A DNA stretch of 37,547 nt from Moraxella equi (GCF_002027555.1 NZ_MXAP01000054.1:1-37547), one strand, 5' to 3'. Positions 1 to 8,100 are shown, counted from the stretch's first letter. The notes: generated by a model not told the origin, from the letters alone. Made by a program: numbers and translations.

Positions 1-40
1 GTTCGGTTGGTATATATCAATGGTGGGCATGCCCTAGGTG

Positions 41-70
41 TAATGTCATTTAATGTCATTTAATGTCATT
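41..70. repeat. Three perfect tandem copies of a 10 bp unit
   Basis: TAATGTCATT occurs three times head to tail with no mismatch. Each unit contains the dyad AATG-T-CATT, so the array presents three identical palindromes one helical turn apart. It lies about 50 bp upstream of the candidate -35 of the DUF3360 gene. It could be a regulator-binding array on one DNA face or a length-variable repeat tract. No function can be assigned from sequence alone. Confidence 0.9.
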
Positions 71-118
71 AAAAATTAGTAACTTAGCAAATATTTCATA
101 ATTTTTTACAAATAAAAC

Positions 119-147
119 ATGACAGTCACAAAAAAGAAAGTTATAAT
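119..147 (+). promoter_or_regulatory. Candidate sigma-70 promoter for the DUF3360 gene
   Basis: ATGACA (119-124; 5 of 6 matches to TTGACA) and TATAAT (142-147) are separated by 17 bp. Transcription would begin near 154, giving a leader of about 230 nt before the GTG start at 385. Within the leader I see no recognised riboswitch or tRNA and no convincing alternative gene. Confidence 0.55.
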
Positions 148-384
148 CAGCACCGCACTCTTGCTAGTACGATTGATTTATTAAATTATTGTTATAAAAT
201 AACCCAAAAAATATTTGTGTTATCTTGTAGAAATAATTAATGAATTGGTGGAATGGCAAGATTGCTTAGTGTTTTAAAAAGTGTTTTTTGGCATTGTTTG
301 AGCGTGCAGATGAATGCAAGACTTGAACAAATGAAAAAACAAGGATTTTAAAACGCATTTTTCTCACAGTGATAGGAGATATTT

Positions 385-1887
385 GTGAGTGATGTTCAAT
401 CTGATTTAACCGAAGAGCAAATCCGAGAATACGCAACCAAAAGCTATGAAGAGCTTCATAAGCCATCATCAGCCTTTGAGTCTCGTGACGCTTATCTAAG
501 ACACGAATTGCAAATCATGAAACCTAAAAGATGGGGCGTGAACTTGCCATTTCGTGATTATCGTTTTGAGTTTGAAGATACCATTCCTGCGATGGCGGGG
601 ATGATTGGTAAAATCGTCATGGTAGGAGCGATGGCAGCTGCCTTTGCTGCACCACTTGGTTTGGGCGAAGATTTTGTCTTGCAAAACGTCCGCTATGAGA
701 TGATTATCGCTTCAATCTTTGTACTTATTTTCTCAGCATTTTTCCTGCCAACATCCAACTTGCCTGGCACACACGGACCTCTCATTCCGCTCATTCCTAT
801 TGTGGTGGCGGCAGGGGGGCACCCACTTGCTTTTGGTGTACTCATCGGGGTATTTGGACTGATTATGGCGGTCTTAAAAGGCGGCAGCCTCATGTCCAAG
901 CTTACCAGTAACGGGGTGGCAGGCGGGCTACTACTCTATCTGGGTTTTGTGGGGCTGATGGCTCAGGTCAAAAACATGATAGCGTGGGCGGATAAAATTG
1001 GTCTGCCACACATCGCCTTTATTATTATTTTGTCAACCATTGTCATGTATGCCTTGCTAGAACATTGGCAAAAACGTTGGCTTGCGGTGCCTATCGGCTG
1101 TGCGTTGGCAGGATTTTTGGCGTTTATCTTGGGAGCTCCCTTTGAGTTTAAGACCGAGCCGGGACTGCCACCGCTTAGCCCGACCTACTGGTGGGGTGAG
1201 AATACAGGTTGGACGCTAGGTTTGCCCGATGCCAAAGCCTTTATCGTGGTGTTTCCTTTTGCGGTGTTGGCGGTTGCCATGTGGCCACCAGATTTCTTAG
1301 GACACAAAGTATTCCAGCAAATCAGCTATCCTAAGCACTCTGAACGTACACACATGAATATTGATGACACGACCATTACGTGCTCTATCCGTCAAATGGT
1401 GGGCTCGGCACTGGGCGGGGCGAACTTCACATCATCATGGGGTACCTACATCGTGCCTGCGTCCATCGCCAAACGTCCGATTCCTGCTGGTGCTGTCTTG
1501 ACTGCGGTATTTTGTATCGTCGCAGCCATTTGGGGTTATCCCATGGACTTGGCGGTATGGCAACCTGTGCTCTCCACAGCTCTGATCGTGGCGGTATTTG
1601 TACCCCTACTAGAAGCAGGCATGGAGATGACTCGTGCAGGTAAGACAACTCAGTCAGCTGCCATCGTGGTGTTCTCATCAGCACTGGTGAATCCCGTGTT
1701 TGGTTGGTCGCTAACCATGATGCTAGACAACTTAGGTCTTATCGGTGACAAGAAACGTAGTGTTGAGCTTGGTCTGATGGGACGTGTGATTATCCCTGTG
1801 GCAGGTTTTGTGATTCTGTGTATTGCCATGGGCTTGGTAGGTATGTTCCCCGGTGTGCCTGCATTGCTCCCACAGTTTAGAGTCTAA
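385..1887 (+). CDS. DUF3360 family polytopic membrane protein, putative transporter
   Basis: This is a 500-residue inner-membrane protein recognised as the DUF3360 family from its N-terminal segment (ELQIMKPKRW, FRDYRFEFED) and the conserved GTHGPLIPLIPIVVAAGG, EFKTEPGLPPL and WPPDFLGHKVFQ segments. About ten or more hydrophobic helices follow a cytoplasmic N-terminus of roughly 65 residues. Length matches the family, as I recall it, at about 500 residues. The start is GTG at 385, supported by AGGAG at 374-378 at good spacing. No substrate is established. The GPLIPLIP-type segments are reminiscent of nucleobase or anion permeases, which is only a resemblance. It is transcribed alone and ends in an intrinsic terminator. 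The family call is firm; the function is unknown. Confidence 0.85.
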   Translation: MSDVQSDLTEEQIREYATKSYEELHKPSSAFESRDAYLRHELQIMKPKRWGVNLPFRDYRFEFEDTIPAMAGMIGKIVMVGAMAAAFAAPLGLGEDFVLQNVRYEMIIASIFVLIFSAFFLPTSNLPGTHGPLIPLIPIVVAAGGHPLAFGVLIGVFGLIMAVLKGGSLMSKLTSNGVAGGLLLYLGFVGLMAQVKNMIAWADKIGLPHIAFIIILSTIVMYALLEHWQKRWLAVPIGCALAGFLAFILGAPFEFKTEPGLPPLSPTYWWGENTGWTLGLPDAKAFIVVFPFAVLAVAMWPPDFLGHKVFQQISYPKHSERTHMNIDDTTITCSIRQMVGSALGGANFTSSWGTYIVPASIAKRPIPAGAVLTAVFCIVAAIWGYPMDLAVWQPVLSTALIVAVFVPLLEAGMEMTRAGKTTQSAAIVVFSSALVNPVFGWSLTMMLDNLGLIGDKKRSVELGLMGRVIIPVAGFVILCIAMGLVGMFPGVPALLPQFRV

Positions 1888-1906
1888 TGGTTTATAAAAC
1901 AAAAAT

Positions 1907-1934
1907 CGCTCAATGGATATTGGGCGTTTTTTTT
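1907..1934 (+). terminator. Intrinsic terminator of the DUF3360 gene
   Basis: The stem CGCTCAAT/ATTGGGCG (one G-T wobble) with a 4 nt loop is followed by eight T, 20 nt after the stop codon. From here to 2068 I see nothing recognisable. Confidence 0.85.
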
Positions 1935-2068
1935 GTTGGGATGTGTTGGTTTTTGTGTTTTTCATAACAACAGAGTCACTGTGAAATAATGGTTTTGCAG
2001 CATTTTTCAATTTTTAAACTCAAAATATCAGGGTCTGAACGTATAAACATTTTACTTTGCAGTATGTC

Positions 2069-2176
2069 TAGGGTGTGTTGAACATTGATGATATTTTTAT
2101 ACAATAAGATGAAAATTTATACTTTATCAATTTTTACATGAAGCATGACTATCCGACCACTTAACTGTGTAGATTT
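2069..2176. mobile_element. Truncated copy of the TA-flanked MITE, left part only
   Basis: It begins TAGGGTGTGTTGAACATTG, matching the left end of the copy at 4765, and runs through the ATGAAAATTT and TTTTTACATGAA segments. At 2149-2176 it switches to CTATCCGACCACTTAACTG and following bases, the same sequence that is inserted at the homologous point of the copy at 33820. It is then cut by the complete MITE at 2177. Its right half is missing. Confidence 0.7.
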
Positions 2177-2396
2177 TAGGGCGTGCCTAACCTTTATAAC
2201 ACAATTTAAAATTTAGAAATTTTATAGAAATAAAATGGTGTTTTTGCATGAAAAATGGCTAAATCTTGTTTTTCATAATAAAAGCTTGTTTGGTAGAACG
2301 ACTATCAAACTTCACTTTTTCCTTGAAAAACGTGCGACTCCCTGCTTTTTTAAACAGACATTTTTCATTGCAAATACAAAAGGCAGGTATGTCCTA
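2177..2396. mobile_element. Complete copy of the 220 bp hairpin MITE
   Basis: The element is bounded by TAGGGCGTGCC on the left and GGCAGGTATGTCCTA on the right, imperfect inverted termini with TA at each outer edge. Its reverse complement aligns almost end to end with the copy at 10880, including the AGCAGG, TTTTTCAAGGAAAAAGTGA and ACAAGATTTAGCCATTTT blocks. It encodes no plausible protein. The right edge stops 3 nt before the panF stop codon. The TA edges fit an IS630/Tc1-mariner-type target, which is an inference from the termini. Confidence 0.85.
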
Positions 2397-2399
2397 ACA

Positions 2400-3836
2400 T
2401 CACACCTTTTTTATCTCCCCCACCTTATTCCCCACCAAAAATGCCACCAAACCAATCACTAACGCAGGCACGACAGCGTGCAAATCCCATAAGGCGATTT
2501 TAAAATAGGCGATGATGACATAGCTCGTCAGACCTGCCACCATAGACCATATCGCCCCTGTGGCATTGGCCTTTTTGTAATACAGCCCAAAGACCAGCAC
2601 CCACAAGAAAGTCGCCTCTAATCCACCAAAGGACAGCAAATTTAGCCAAATGAGCATATCTGGCGGATTTAGCATGGCAACAACCGCCAAAATCACGGTA
2701 AAGCCAAGCGTTAGCGTGGTGGAGTAGCGTTTGATTTTGACTTCATTATGGACAGCGTCAGGTTTGATAGATAAATACAAATCCTTAATCAGCGTGCTTG
2801 ACGACTGTATCAGCATCGAATCAATGGATGACATAATCGCCGCCATCGGAGCTGCCAAAAATATCCCTACCACAAAGGGCGGTAGCACCGTCATCATGAG
2901 CGTGGGAATGACTTTATCAGGCACATCAAGCTCAGGCACGACCGCACGAGCCAAGACCCCTGCTAGGTGCATACCCAAGACCAGCACCGTCATCACCACT
3001 GTCCCGACAAGTATCCCCCGATGTAGCGAGAGACTGTCCTTATACGCCATCGCCCGCACCGCCGTATGGGGCAGACCAATGAGACCAAAACACACCAGCA
3101 CCCAAAACGACAGCATAAACGTTGCCGACAGTTTATCATCAACGCCTGTGGGGGTCAGTAGGCGTGGGTCAATGGCGTGCAGGGTTGTCATGGCGTTGTC
3201 TATGCCCCCTGTGGCGACAAGCGTTGCCCCAAGTAGGAGCATGGTGCCGATGAGCATGACAAGCCCCTGCACGGTGTCGGTCAAGACCACCGCTCGAAAC
3301 CCACCAATAAAGGTATAAAGCCCAATCACAAGGGCAAACACACCAATGGATAATTCATAAGGCAGACCCAGTGTCGTTTCAAGCAGACGACCTGCCCCAA
3401 TAAACTGCACCACCATCATGCCAAAAAACGCCAGTAGGAGCGAGACACACGCAAGCCACACCACGACTTTATTTTGATAACGGGCAAATAGCAGGTCATT
3501 GATGGTAATACTACCTGTTTGGCGAGCGAGCATGGCAAATTTTTTGCCAAGCGTGCCAAGCGTAAGCCAGATTGCAGGGATTTGTATCATGGACAGTAGC
3601 ACCCAGCCTAAGCCAAATTTATACGCCGCCCCCGGTCCACCGATGAACGAGCTTGCCGACACATAAGTCGCCACAGTCGTCATGGCAAGCACAAATCCAC
3701 CCATGGAGCGAGAGCCGATATAGTATTCATTTAAAAATTCGCCCGTTTTGCGTTTTTGATAAGCGTGCCACGCCACGCCAAACACAAAAAATAGATACAG
3801 GACAAGGGGGATTAAAATTTGAATATTTAAATTCAT
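2400..3836 (-). CDS. panF: Sodium/pantothenate symporter PanF
   Basis: This 478-residue sodium:solute symporter (SSS family) imports pantothenate, the coenzyme A precursor, across the inner membrane with Na+. About 13 membrane segments are visible. Early family features are NEYYIGSRSMGGFVLAMTT (residues ~37-55) and TYVSASSFIGGPGAAY, and the length equals the family norm (~480). The pairing with yhdT, whose stop overlaps this ATG (ATGA at 3833-3836), is the arrangement known from E. coli and argues for PanF over other SSS members such as proline permeases. Transcription comes from upstream of yhdT. The stop codon lies 3 nt from a MITE edge and no classical terminator is visible, so the MITE hairpin may end the transcript. 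Confidence 0.92.
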   Translation of the reverse strand: MNLNIQILIPLVLYLFFVFGVAWHAYQKRKTGEFLNEYYIGSRSMGGFVLAMTTVATYVSASSFIGGPGAAYKFGLGWVLLSMIQIPAIWLTLGTLGKKFAMLARQTGSITINDLLFARYQNKVVVWLACVSLLLAFFGMMVVQFIGAGRLLETTLGLPYELSIGVFALVIGLYTFIGGFRAVVLTDTVQGLVMLIGTMLLLGATLVATGGIDNAMTTLHAIDPRLLTPTGVDDKLSATFMLSFWVLVCFGLIGLPHTAVRAMAYKDSLSLHRGILVGTVVMTVLVLGMHLAGVLARAVVPELDVPDKVIPTLMMTVLPPFVVGIFLAAPMAAIMSSIDSMLIQSSSTLIKDLYLSIKPDAVHNEVKIKRYSTTLTLGFTVILAVVAMLNPPDMLIWLNLLSFGGLEATFLWVLVFGLYYKKANATGAIWSMVAGLTSYVIIAYFKIALWDLHAVVPALVIGLVAFLVGNKVGEIKKV

Positions 3837-4165
3837 GCATTGCCCCCTTGTTTGGCATTGTGATTTAATTCGTTACTTAATTCACCGTCCAAATCCACTT
3901 CCTGATAAACCGCCTTTAACACCGCCATACTGATTAAAATAAAAATCAGGGGCAAAAACACGCAGCTTAACTCAAACCACAACGGCAAGCCCAAAAGTCC
4001 CGTCCCTGCTGGCATAAAATAGGCAAAAATCACCCAACCTGCCATATACAGCAAGGTCAGATACAAAGACCATTTGGCTTCACGATTTAGCTGATGGGTG
4101 AGTGGGGCAGGCTTTGGGAGTTGGTTTGGGGTGGGGGGGTTGGTTTGGGGTGGGGTGTCTGACAT
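3833..4165 (-). CDS. yhdT: YhdT family small membrane protein (DUF997)
   Basis: This is a 110-residue protein with two membrane helices (about residues 35-53 and 63-86) after a proline- and threonine-rich, probably disordered N-terminus. The pattern EAKWSLYLTLLYMAGWVIFAY followed by GLPLWFELSCVFLPLIFIL is typical of YhdT. In E. coli and relatives it is encoded just upstream of panF, as here, with a 4 nt overlap that implies translational coupling. A role as a small partner of PanF is often assumed but not demonstrated. The proline-rich N-terminus is longer than in E. coli, so a later start is possible, although no other methionine precedes the first helix. Confidence 0.85.
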   Translation of the reverse strand: MSDTPPQTNPPTPNQLPKPAPLTHQLNREAKWSLYLTLLYMAGWVIFAYFMPAGTGLLGLPLWFELSCVFLPLIFILISMAVLKAVYQEVDLDGELSNELNHNAKQGGNA

Positions 4166-4271
4166 GGTGCGTCCTTACAAATTCTTATAACCCCTTGAAA
4201 AGGGCAGGATAAAAGCAAAATAAAGGCGAAAAAACGCACAAATTTTAACACAAAATCTACCACTTTAAAAT

Positions 4272-4305
4272 AAAAAAGACCTTAATTAATATTAAGGTCT
4301 TTTTA
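4272..4305 (-). terminator. Intrinsic terminator of rpsT
   Basis: The stem AAAGACCTTAAT/ATTAAGGTCTTT is flanked by A-runs and T-runs, so it could work in both directions. It lies 33 nt past the rpsT stop on the minus strand and about 100 nt before yhdT, so yhdT-panF need their own promoter. Confidence 0.85.
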
Positions 4306-4336
4306 AGTCTGTTACCAAAACTGGCATGAGTGCTGA

Positions 4337-4603
4337 TTAAGCTTTTAGGGCTTTGATGGCTTTGTTTAGACGGCTCTTATGACGAGCGGCTTTGTTTTTG
4401 TGAATGATGCCTTTGTCAGCCATGCGGTCAATCACAGGAACGGCTTTGGCGTAGGCTTCGGTTGCTAGGTCATAAGACTTAGATTCGATGGCAGATACCA
4501 CACGCTTGATGTAGGTACGAACCATAGAACGTTGAGAGGCGTTTTGGGCACGGCGTTTGACGTTTTGGCGTGCACGTTTACGAGCTTGGGCTGAGTTTGC
4601 CAT
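4337..4603 (-). CDS. rpsT: 30S ribosomal protein S20
   Basis: This is an 88-residue, strongly basic primary 16S rRNA-binding protein of the small subunit. It starts [18 protein letters not shown] and contains [20 protein letters not shown], both diagnostic of S20. An upstream in-frame methionine at 4714 would add 37 residues unlike any S20, so I place the start at 4603, preceded by AAGGAAA at 4610-4616. A strong promoter lies about 125 nt upstream, leaving a leader of about 115 nt. S20 represses its own translation in E. coli; whether that applies here cannot be seen. The gene is divergent from gyrA, and a MITE sits between them. Confidence 0.97.
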   Translation of the reverse strand: MANSAQARKRARQNVKRRAQNASQRSMVRTYIKRVVSAIESKSYDLATEAYAKAVPVIDRMADKGIIHKNKAARHKSRLNKAIKALKA

Positions 4604-4726
4604 GATGATTTCCTTACAAAAAGTAAAAATGGATAAAAGATAACTTAGTGTAGGCGATAATTCAGGCAGCCACCGAATTACCCAATAAAATAAAGGAGAC
4701 ACGTTGCCTAACACAATAAAGCCGAT

Positions 4727-4755
4727 ATATTAGCAAATTTTTGCGATTTATTCAA
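4727..4755 (-). promoter_or_regulatory. rpsT promoter
   Basis: Read on the minus strand: TTGAAT (4755-4750), a 17 bp spacer ending in TGC, then TAATAT (4732-4727), which gives a -35, an extended -10 and ideal spacing. The MITE at 4765 ends only about 10 bp upstream of the -35, so it replaced whatever upstream sequence existed. Confidence 0.7.
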
Positions 4756-4764
4756 GTGTATTGT

Positions 4765-4974
4765 TGGGGCGTGTTGAATATTGATAACATTTTTTTACAA
4801 GGTAATGATGAAAATTTGACAATTTCAACCCATTTTTGCATGAAAAATGGCTAAATCTTGTTTTTCATCGTCAAAATCCTTGTTGATATTTCAATATCAA
4901 GTGCGGACTTTTCCTTGAAAAACGGGCGATTTCTCTCATTTTTCATTGCAAGTACCAACATTCAACACGCCCTA
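4765..4974. mobile_element. MITE copy, GTGTTGAAT terminus subtype, between rpsT and gyrA
   Basis: The ends are GGGGCGTGTTGAATATTG and CAACATTCAACACGCCCTA, nearly perfect inverted repeats of about 17 bp. The interior shares TTTTTGCATGAAAAATGGCT, AAATCTTGTTTTTCAT, TTTTCCTTGAAAAACG and TTTTTCATTGCAAGTAC with the copies at 2177 and 10880. The central hairpin has diverged (TTGATATTTCAATATCAA). This copy shows two terminus subtypes exist: GTGTTGAAT here, GTGCCTGCC in others. Beyond this element and the two promoters, the 4604-5134 gap holds nothing I recognise. Confidence 0.85.
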
Positions 4975-5063
4975 AGTTTTAAAAATTCTAAAAAACCGCC
5001 AAATCATAAAGTTTTAACATATTGATTTTTAATGATTTTTTAAAATAAAAAGCCCAAATTTTA

Positions 5064-5103
5064 TGGCGTAAAATTCGCCATTTTTGCCATTTTGTGCTAT
5101 AAT
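5064..5103 (+). promoter_or_regulatory. gyrA promoter with upstream dyad
   Basis: TGCTATAAT at 5095-5103 is a perfect extended -10 with no good -35. A dyad TGGCG-7nt-CGCCA (5064-5080) covers the -35 region and could be an operator. Transcription from about 5110 excludes the in-frame ATG at 5084 as the gyrA start. Confidence 0.6.
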
Positions 5104-5134
5104 GTCGCCTTTATGTGTGTTACTTGGAAAAATT

Positions 5135-7753
5135 ATGACCGATAGCGTAACCCCCATTGGGATTGTTGATGAATTAAAGCAGTCCTACCTTGACTATGCG
5201 ATGAGCGTCATCGTCTCTCGTGCCTTGCCTGATGTGCGAGATGGCTTAAAGCCTGTTCACCGCCGTGTGATGTACGCCATGCACGAGCTGTCCAACGATT
5301 ATAACAAACCCTACAAAAAATCTGCCCGTGTCGTGGGCGATGTTATCGGTAAATATCACCCCCACGGCGACACTGCCGTGTATGATGCCATTGTGCGTCT
5401 TGCCCAACCGTTTTCTATGCGGTATATGATGGTGGACGGACAGGGTAACTTCGGTTCGGTGGACGGCGACCCACCTGCTGCCATGCGTTATACCGAAGTG
5501 CGTATGCAAAAACTCACGCACCAAATGCTTGCCGACCTTGACAAAGACACGGTGGACTGGGAGGATAACTATGACGGCTCCGAAAAAATGCCGTCTGTGC
5601 TACCTGCCCGCGTGCCAAACCTGCTTGTCAATGGAGCAACGGGCATTGCGGTGGGTATGGCGACCAACATGGCACCGCACAACCTGACCGAAGTGGTAAA
5701 CGCTTGTCTTGCTTATGCCGACAATCCGCAGATTGATGGCGATGAGCTAGCCAGCCACATCAGCGGGCCTGATTTCCCCACAGGCGGTATCATCTATGGG
5801 CGAAGCGGTATTTTTGACGCTTATCGCACAGGCAAAGGGCGACTGCACATTCGTGGGCGTTATGTCATTGAGAATATGGAAGGGGCAAGCAAAGACCGTG
5901 AACGCATTGTCTTTACCGAGATTCCTTATCAAGTCAATAAAGCCAAACTCATTGAGCAAATTGCCCAACTTGTCAATGACAAAAAATTAGACGGTATCAC
6001 AGGCGTGCGTGACGAGTCTGACAAAGAGGGTATGCGGATTGCCATTGACCTAAGACGTGGCGAAAATGCCGAAGTTGTGGTAAACAATCTATTTTTGCAA
6101 ACACCCTTAGAGTCCAGTTTTAGTATTAACATGGTTGCTCTTGACAACGGACAGCCACGCCTTATGACCTTGCATGATTTGATTGCCAGCTTTATCCGTC
6201 ATCGCCAAGAGGTTGTTACACGCCGTACCATTTTTGAGCTTAATAAAGCCAAAGCTCGTGGGCATTTGTTAGAGGGCTTGACCATTGCTCTTGCCAATAT
6301 TGATGACATCATTGAGACCATTAAAAAGTCCGCCAACCGCTCTGAGGCTCGTGAAAACCTGCTTGGGCGTATCTGGCAGGCGGGCAATGTGGTTGCCATG
6401 CTAAAAAATGCAGGGGCAACGTCTATTCGCCCCGACATCATCGAAGGTGAGGACTTAAACGCACCGTTTGGGCTTATCAATGATGACAAAGAATACCGCC
6501 TATCGCCCGACCAAGTAAACGCCATTTTGGATATGCAACTGCACCGCTTGACAGGCTTGGAGCAGGACAAATTGTCCAAAGAATACCAAGAGATTTTGGG
6601 CGAGATTGCACGCTTACAGATGATTTTGGCGGATTTTGATAAGCTCATGGGCGTGATTAAGGCGGAGCTTATCCAGATTCGTGATGATTTTGGCGATGAG
6701 CGTAAGACCGATATTGTGGACGCACGAGCCGATTTTAGCCGTGAAGATTTAATCCCAGAGCAGATGGTGGTCATGACCGTGTCGCATACAGGCTATGCCA
6801 AAACCCAAGCCGTGAGCGACTACCAAGCCCAAAAACGTGGCGGAAAAGGCAAATCAGCGACCGCCATGAAAGAAGATGACGTGATTGAGCATTTATTAGT
6901 TACCAGTACGCACGCCCATATTTTGTGCTTTACCAACACAGGGCGAGTGTTTGGCTTGCGTGGCTTTGAAGTGCCTATTGCCTCTCGTGGCTCAAAGGGC
7001 AGACCACTTGTTAATCTTATCAACATTGACCCCAGTGAGAGCGTAACCGCCATTTTGCCCGTGGAGAGTCTGGCTGATGACGGTAAATTTGTGTTTTTTG
7101 CCACGGCAAGCGGTACGGTCAAGCGTGTGGCATTGTCGCAATTTGCCAATTTGCGTGCCAACGGGCTAAGAGCGATTGACCTTGTGGACGGTGATACCTT
7201 GATTGGCGTGGCGATTACGGACGGCGAGCAACAGATTATGCTGTTCTCCAACGAAGGTAAAGCCATTCGTTTTAAAGAATCCGCCATTCGTGCCATGGGA
7301 CGTACTGCCAAGGGCGTACGTGGTATCCGTGTCAATCTCTTAGCCAGTCTCGGCTTAGACGATGATGAGCCGACCGATGATGATACCGATGATAGTGATA
7401 ATGACAGCGTGGTGTCGGTCAGCCGTGTGGTGTCGCTCGTGGTTGCCCCGCAAGCAGGCGAGATTTTGACAGCGTGCGAAAACGGCTACGGCAAACGCAC
7501 TCCGATTGACGACTATCCGACCAAAGGGCGTGGCGGTCAAGGCGTGATTGCCATTAAGACATCAGAGCGTAACGGTCAGCTTGTCAAGGCGGTGGCGGTA
7601 ACAGGCGATGAAGACGTGATTTTAATCTCTGATAAAGGCACGCTGGTGCGTACGCCTGTCGCCCAAATCGCAATCGCAGGACGTAACGCCCAAGGGGTCA
7701 AGCTCATTCGCATTGGCGAGAGCGAAACGCTGGTGGGGCTTGCGTGTGTGTAG
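5135..7753 (+). CDS. gyrA: DNA gyrase subunit A, lacking its acidic C-terminal tail
   Basis: GyrA (872 residues from ATG 5135) is the DNA-cleaving subunit of gyrase, forming A2B2 with GyrB to introduce negative supercoils. Visible features are the catalytic Tyr119 in [10 protein letters not shown], the quinolone region [14 protein letters not shown] with Thr80 and Asp84 (positions matching E. coli Ser83/Asp87; no resistance change evident), and the GyrA box QKRGGKG at 566-572 that opens the DNA-wrapping beta-pinwheel. An acidic stretch (about 742-760, [16 protein letters not shown]) interrupts the pinwheel. The in-frame ATG at 5084 lies upstream of the promoter -10, so I start at 5135. The frame ends at TAG (7751-7753) straight after GLACV, yet the codons that follow still read as an acidic tail. 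Confidence 0.97.
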   Translation: MTDSVTPIGIVDELKQSYLDYAMSVIVSRALPDVRDGLKPVHRRVMYAMHELSNDYNKPYKKSARVVGDVIGKYHPHGDTAVYDAIVRLAQPFSMRYMMVDGQGNFGSVDGDPPAAMRYTEVRMQKLTHQMLADLDKDTVDWEDNYDGSEKMPSVLPARVPNLLVNGATGIAVGMATNMAPHNLTEVVNACLAYADNPQIDGDELASHISGPDFPTGGIIYGRSGIFDAYRTGKGRLHIRGRYVIENMEGASKDRERIVFTEIPYQVNKAKLIEQIAQLVNDKKLDGITGVRDESDKEGMRIAIDLRRGENAEVVVNNLFLQTPLESSFSINMVALDNGQPRLMTLHDLIASFIRHRQEVVTRRTIFELNKAKARGHLLEGLTIALANIDDIIETIKKSANRSEARENLLGRIWQAGNVVAMLKNAGATSIRPDIIEGEDLNAPFGLINDDKEYRLSPDQVNAILDMQLHRLTGLEQDKLSKEYQEILGEIARLQMILADFDKLMGVIKAELIQIRDDFGDERKTDIVDARADFSREDLIPEQMVVMTVSHTGYAKTQAVSDYQAQKRGGKGKSATAMKEDDVIEHLLVTSTHAHILCFTNTGRVFGLRGFEVPIASRGSKGRPLVNLINIDPSESVTAILPVESLADDGKFVFFATASGTVKRVALSQFANLRANGLRAIDLVDGDTLIGVAITDGEQQIMLFSNEGKAIRFKESAIRAMGRTAKGVRGIRVNLLASLGLDDDEPTDDDTDDSDNDSVVSVSRVVSLVVAPQAGEILTACENGYGKRTPIDDYPTKGRGGQGVIAIKTSERNGQLVKAVAVTGDEDVILISDKGTLVRTPVAQIAIAGRNAQGVKLIRIGESETLVGLACV

Positions 7754-7828
7754 CATGAAGAGCCAAGCGATGATGATAGTGATAGCGAACTTGGCGAGAT
7801 GACAGAAACAAGTCAAGACAGTGAATGA
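7754..7828 (+). other. Untranslated in-frame remnant of the gyrA acidic C-terminal tail
   Basis: The gyrA frame continues past its TAG for 24 sense codons to TGA at 7826-7828, reading HEEPSDDDSDSELGEMTETS then QDSE, with 11 acidic residues of 24. The composition matches the acidic C-terminal tails known on GyrA of E. coli and relatives. The transcription terminator comes only after the second stop. The simplest reading is a nonsense substitution, or readthrough, or a sequencing error. Confidence 0.7.
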
Positions 7829-7829
7829 T

Positions 7830-7859
7830 AAAAAAGGCGGATTGATGTCCGCCTTTTTG
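7830..7859 (+). terminator. Intrinsic terminator of gyrA
   Basis: The stem AAGGCGGA/TCCGCCTT with a 6 nt loop and T-run begins 2 nt after the TGA that would close the extended gyrA frame. Confidence 0.9.
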
Positions 7860-7974
7860 TTGGGCGTGTTATTGGGTGTATAAATGTGTTTTGCCTTTAT
7901 TGGTCTTAACCTGAATTTTTTTCAACTTTTTTTAAAAATATATCAGTTTTTTTCATCAAGAAAATGTGGTTTAA

Positions 7975-8100
7975 TATGGCGTGTTGAATCTTTGTATTTG
8001 CGATGAAAAACAAGATTTAGCCATTTTTCATGCAAAAACATTGTTCATACCTAAAATTTTTTAAAATGTAAAATGTGTTATAAAGGTTCAGCACGCCCTA
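7975..8100. mobile_element. Internally deleted MITE copy (126 bp) upstream of mesX
   Basis: The ends are TATGGCGTGTTGAATC and GGTTCAGCACGCCCTA. The left arm runs to GCGATGAAAAA and joins directly to CAAGATTTAGCCATTTTTC. In the full copy at 10880 these segments are separated by about 100 bp and both carry ATGAAAAA, so deletion between that short direct repeat explains this form. The right end lies 35 bp before the mesX ATG. Confidence 0.8.
8076..8084 (+). promoter_or_regulatory. Outward extended -10 motif in the MITE end, candidate mesX promoter
   Basis: TGTTATAAA matches an extended -10 (TGn plus 5 of 6 of TATAAT), about 20 bp inside the MITE edge and facing mesX. Transcription would start near 8091, and mesX begins at 8136. 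The same motif occurs at the equivalent end of the copies at 2177 and 10880. No good -35 is visible. The effect is inferred. Confidence 0.4.

Noticed and set aside
26..37. GGGCATGCCCTA at the window start, resembling a MITE right end
   Set aside because: Only about 10 bp match and the sequence to its left has none of the family's internal blocks within the window, so it cannot be told from chance.
2235..2462. Open frame of 75 codons across the MITE and panF 3' end
   Set aside because: It is composed of repeat sequence and antisense panF, has no ribosome site, and is not shared as a frame by other copies.
2731..3318. 195-codon plus-strand frame opposite panF
   Set aside because: It is a shadow frame of the membrane-protein coding strand; the Thr/Ser-rich translation is typical of antisense reading.
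5084..5134. Upstream extension of GyrA by 17 residues
   Set aside because: It precedes or overlaps the -10 promoter element, and GyrA proteins normally begin at the MTDS-like start.
5210..5390. Quinolone-resistance mutation in GyrA, because Thr replaces the E. coli Ser83
   Set aside because: Thr at this position (Thr80 here) is, as I recall, the normal residue in Moraxella, and Asp84 is unchanged.
6199..6774. 191-codon minus-strand frame opposite gyrA
   Set aside because: Antisense shadow of a highly conserved gene, rich in Ser and Arg, with no family resemblance.
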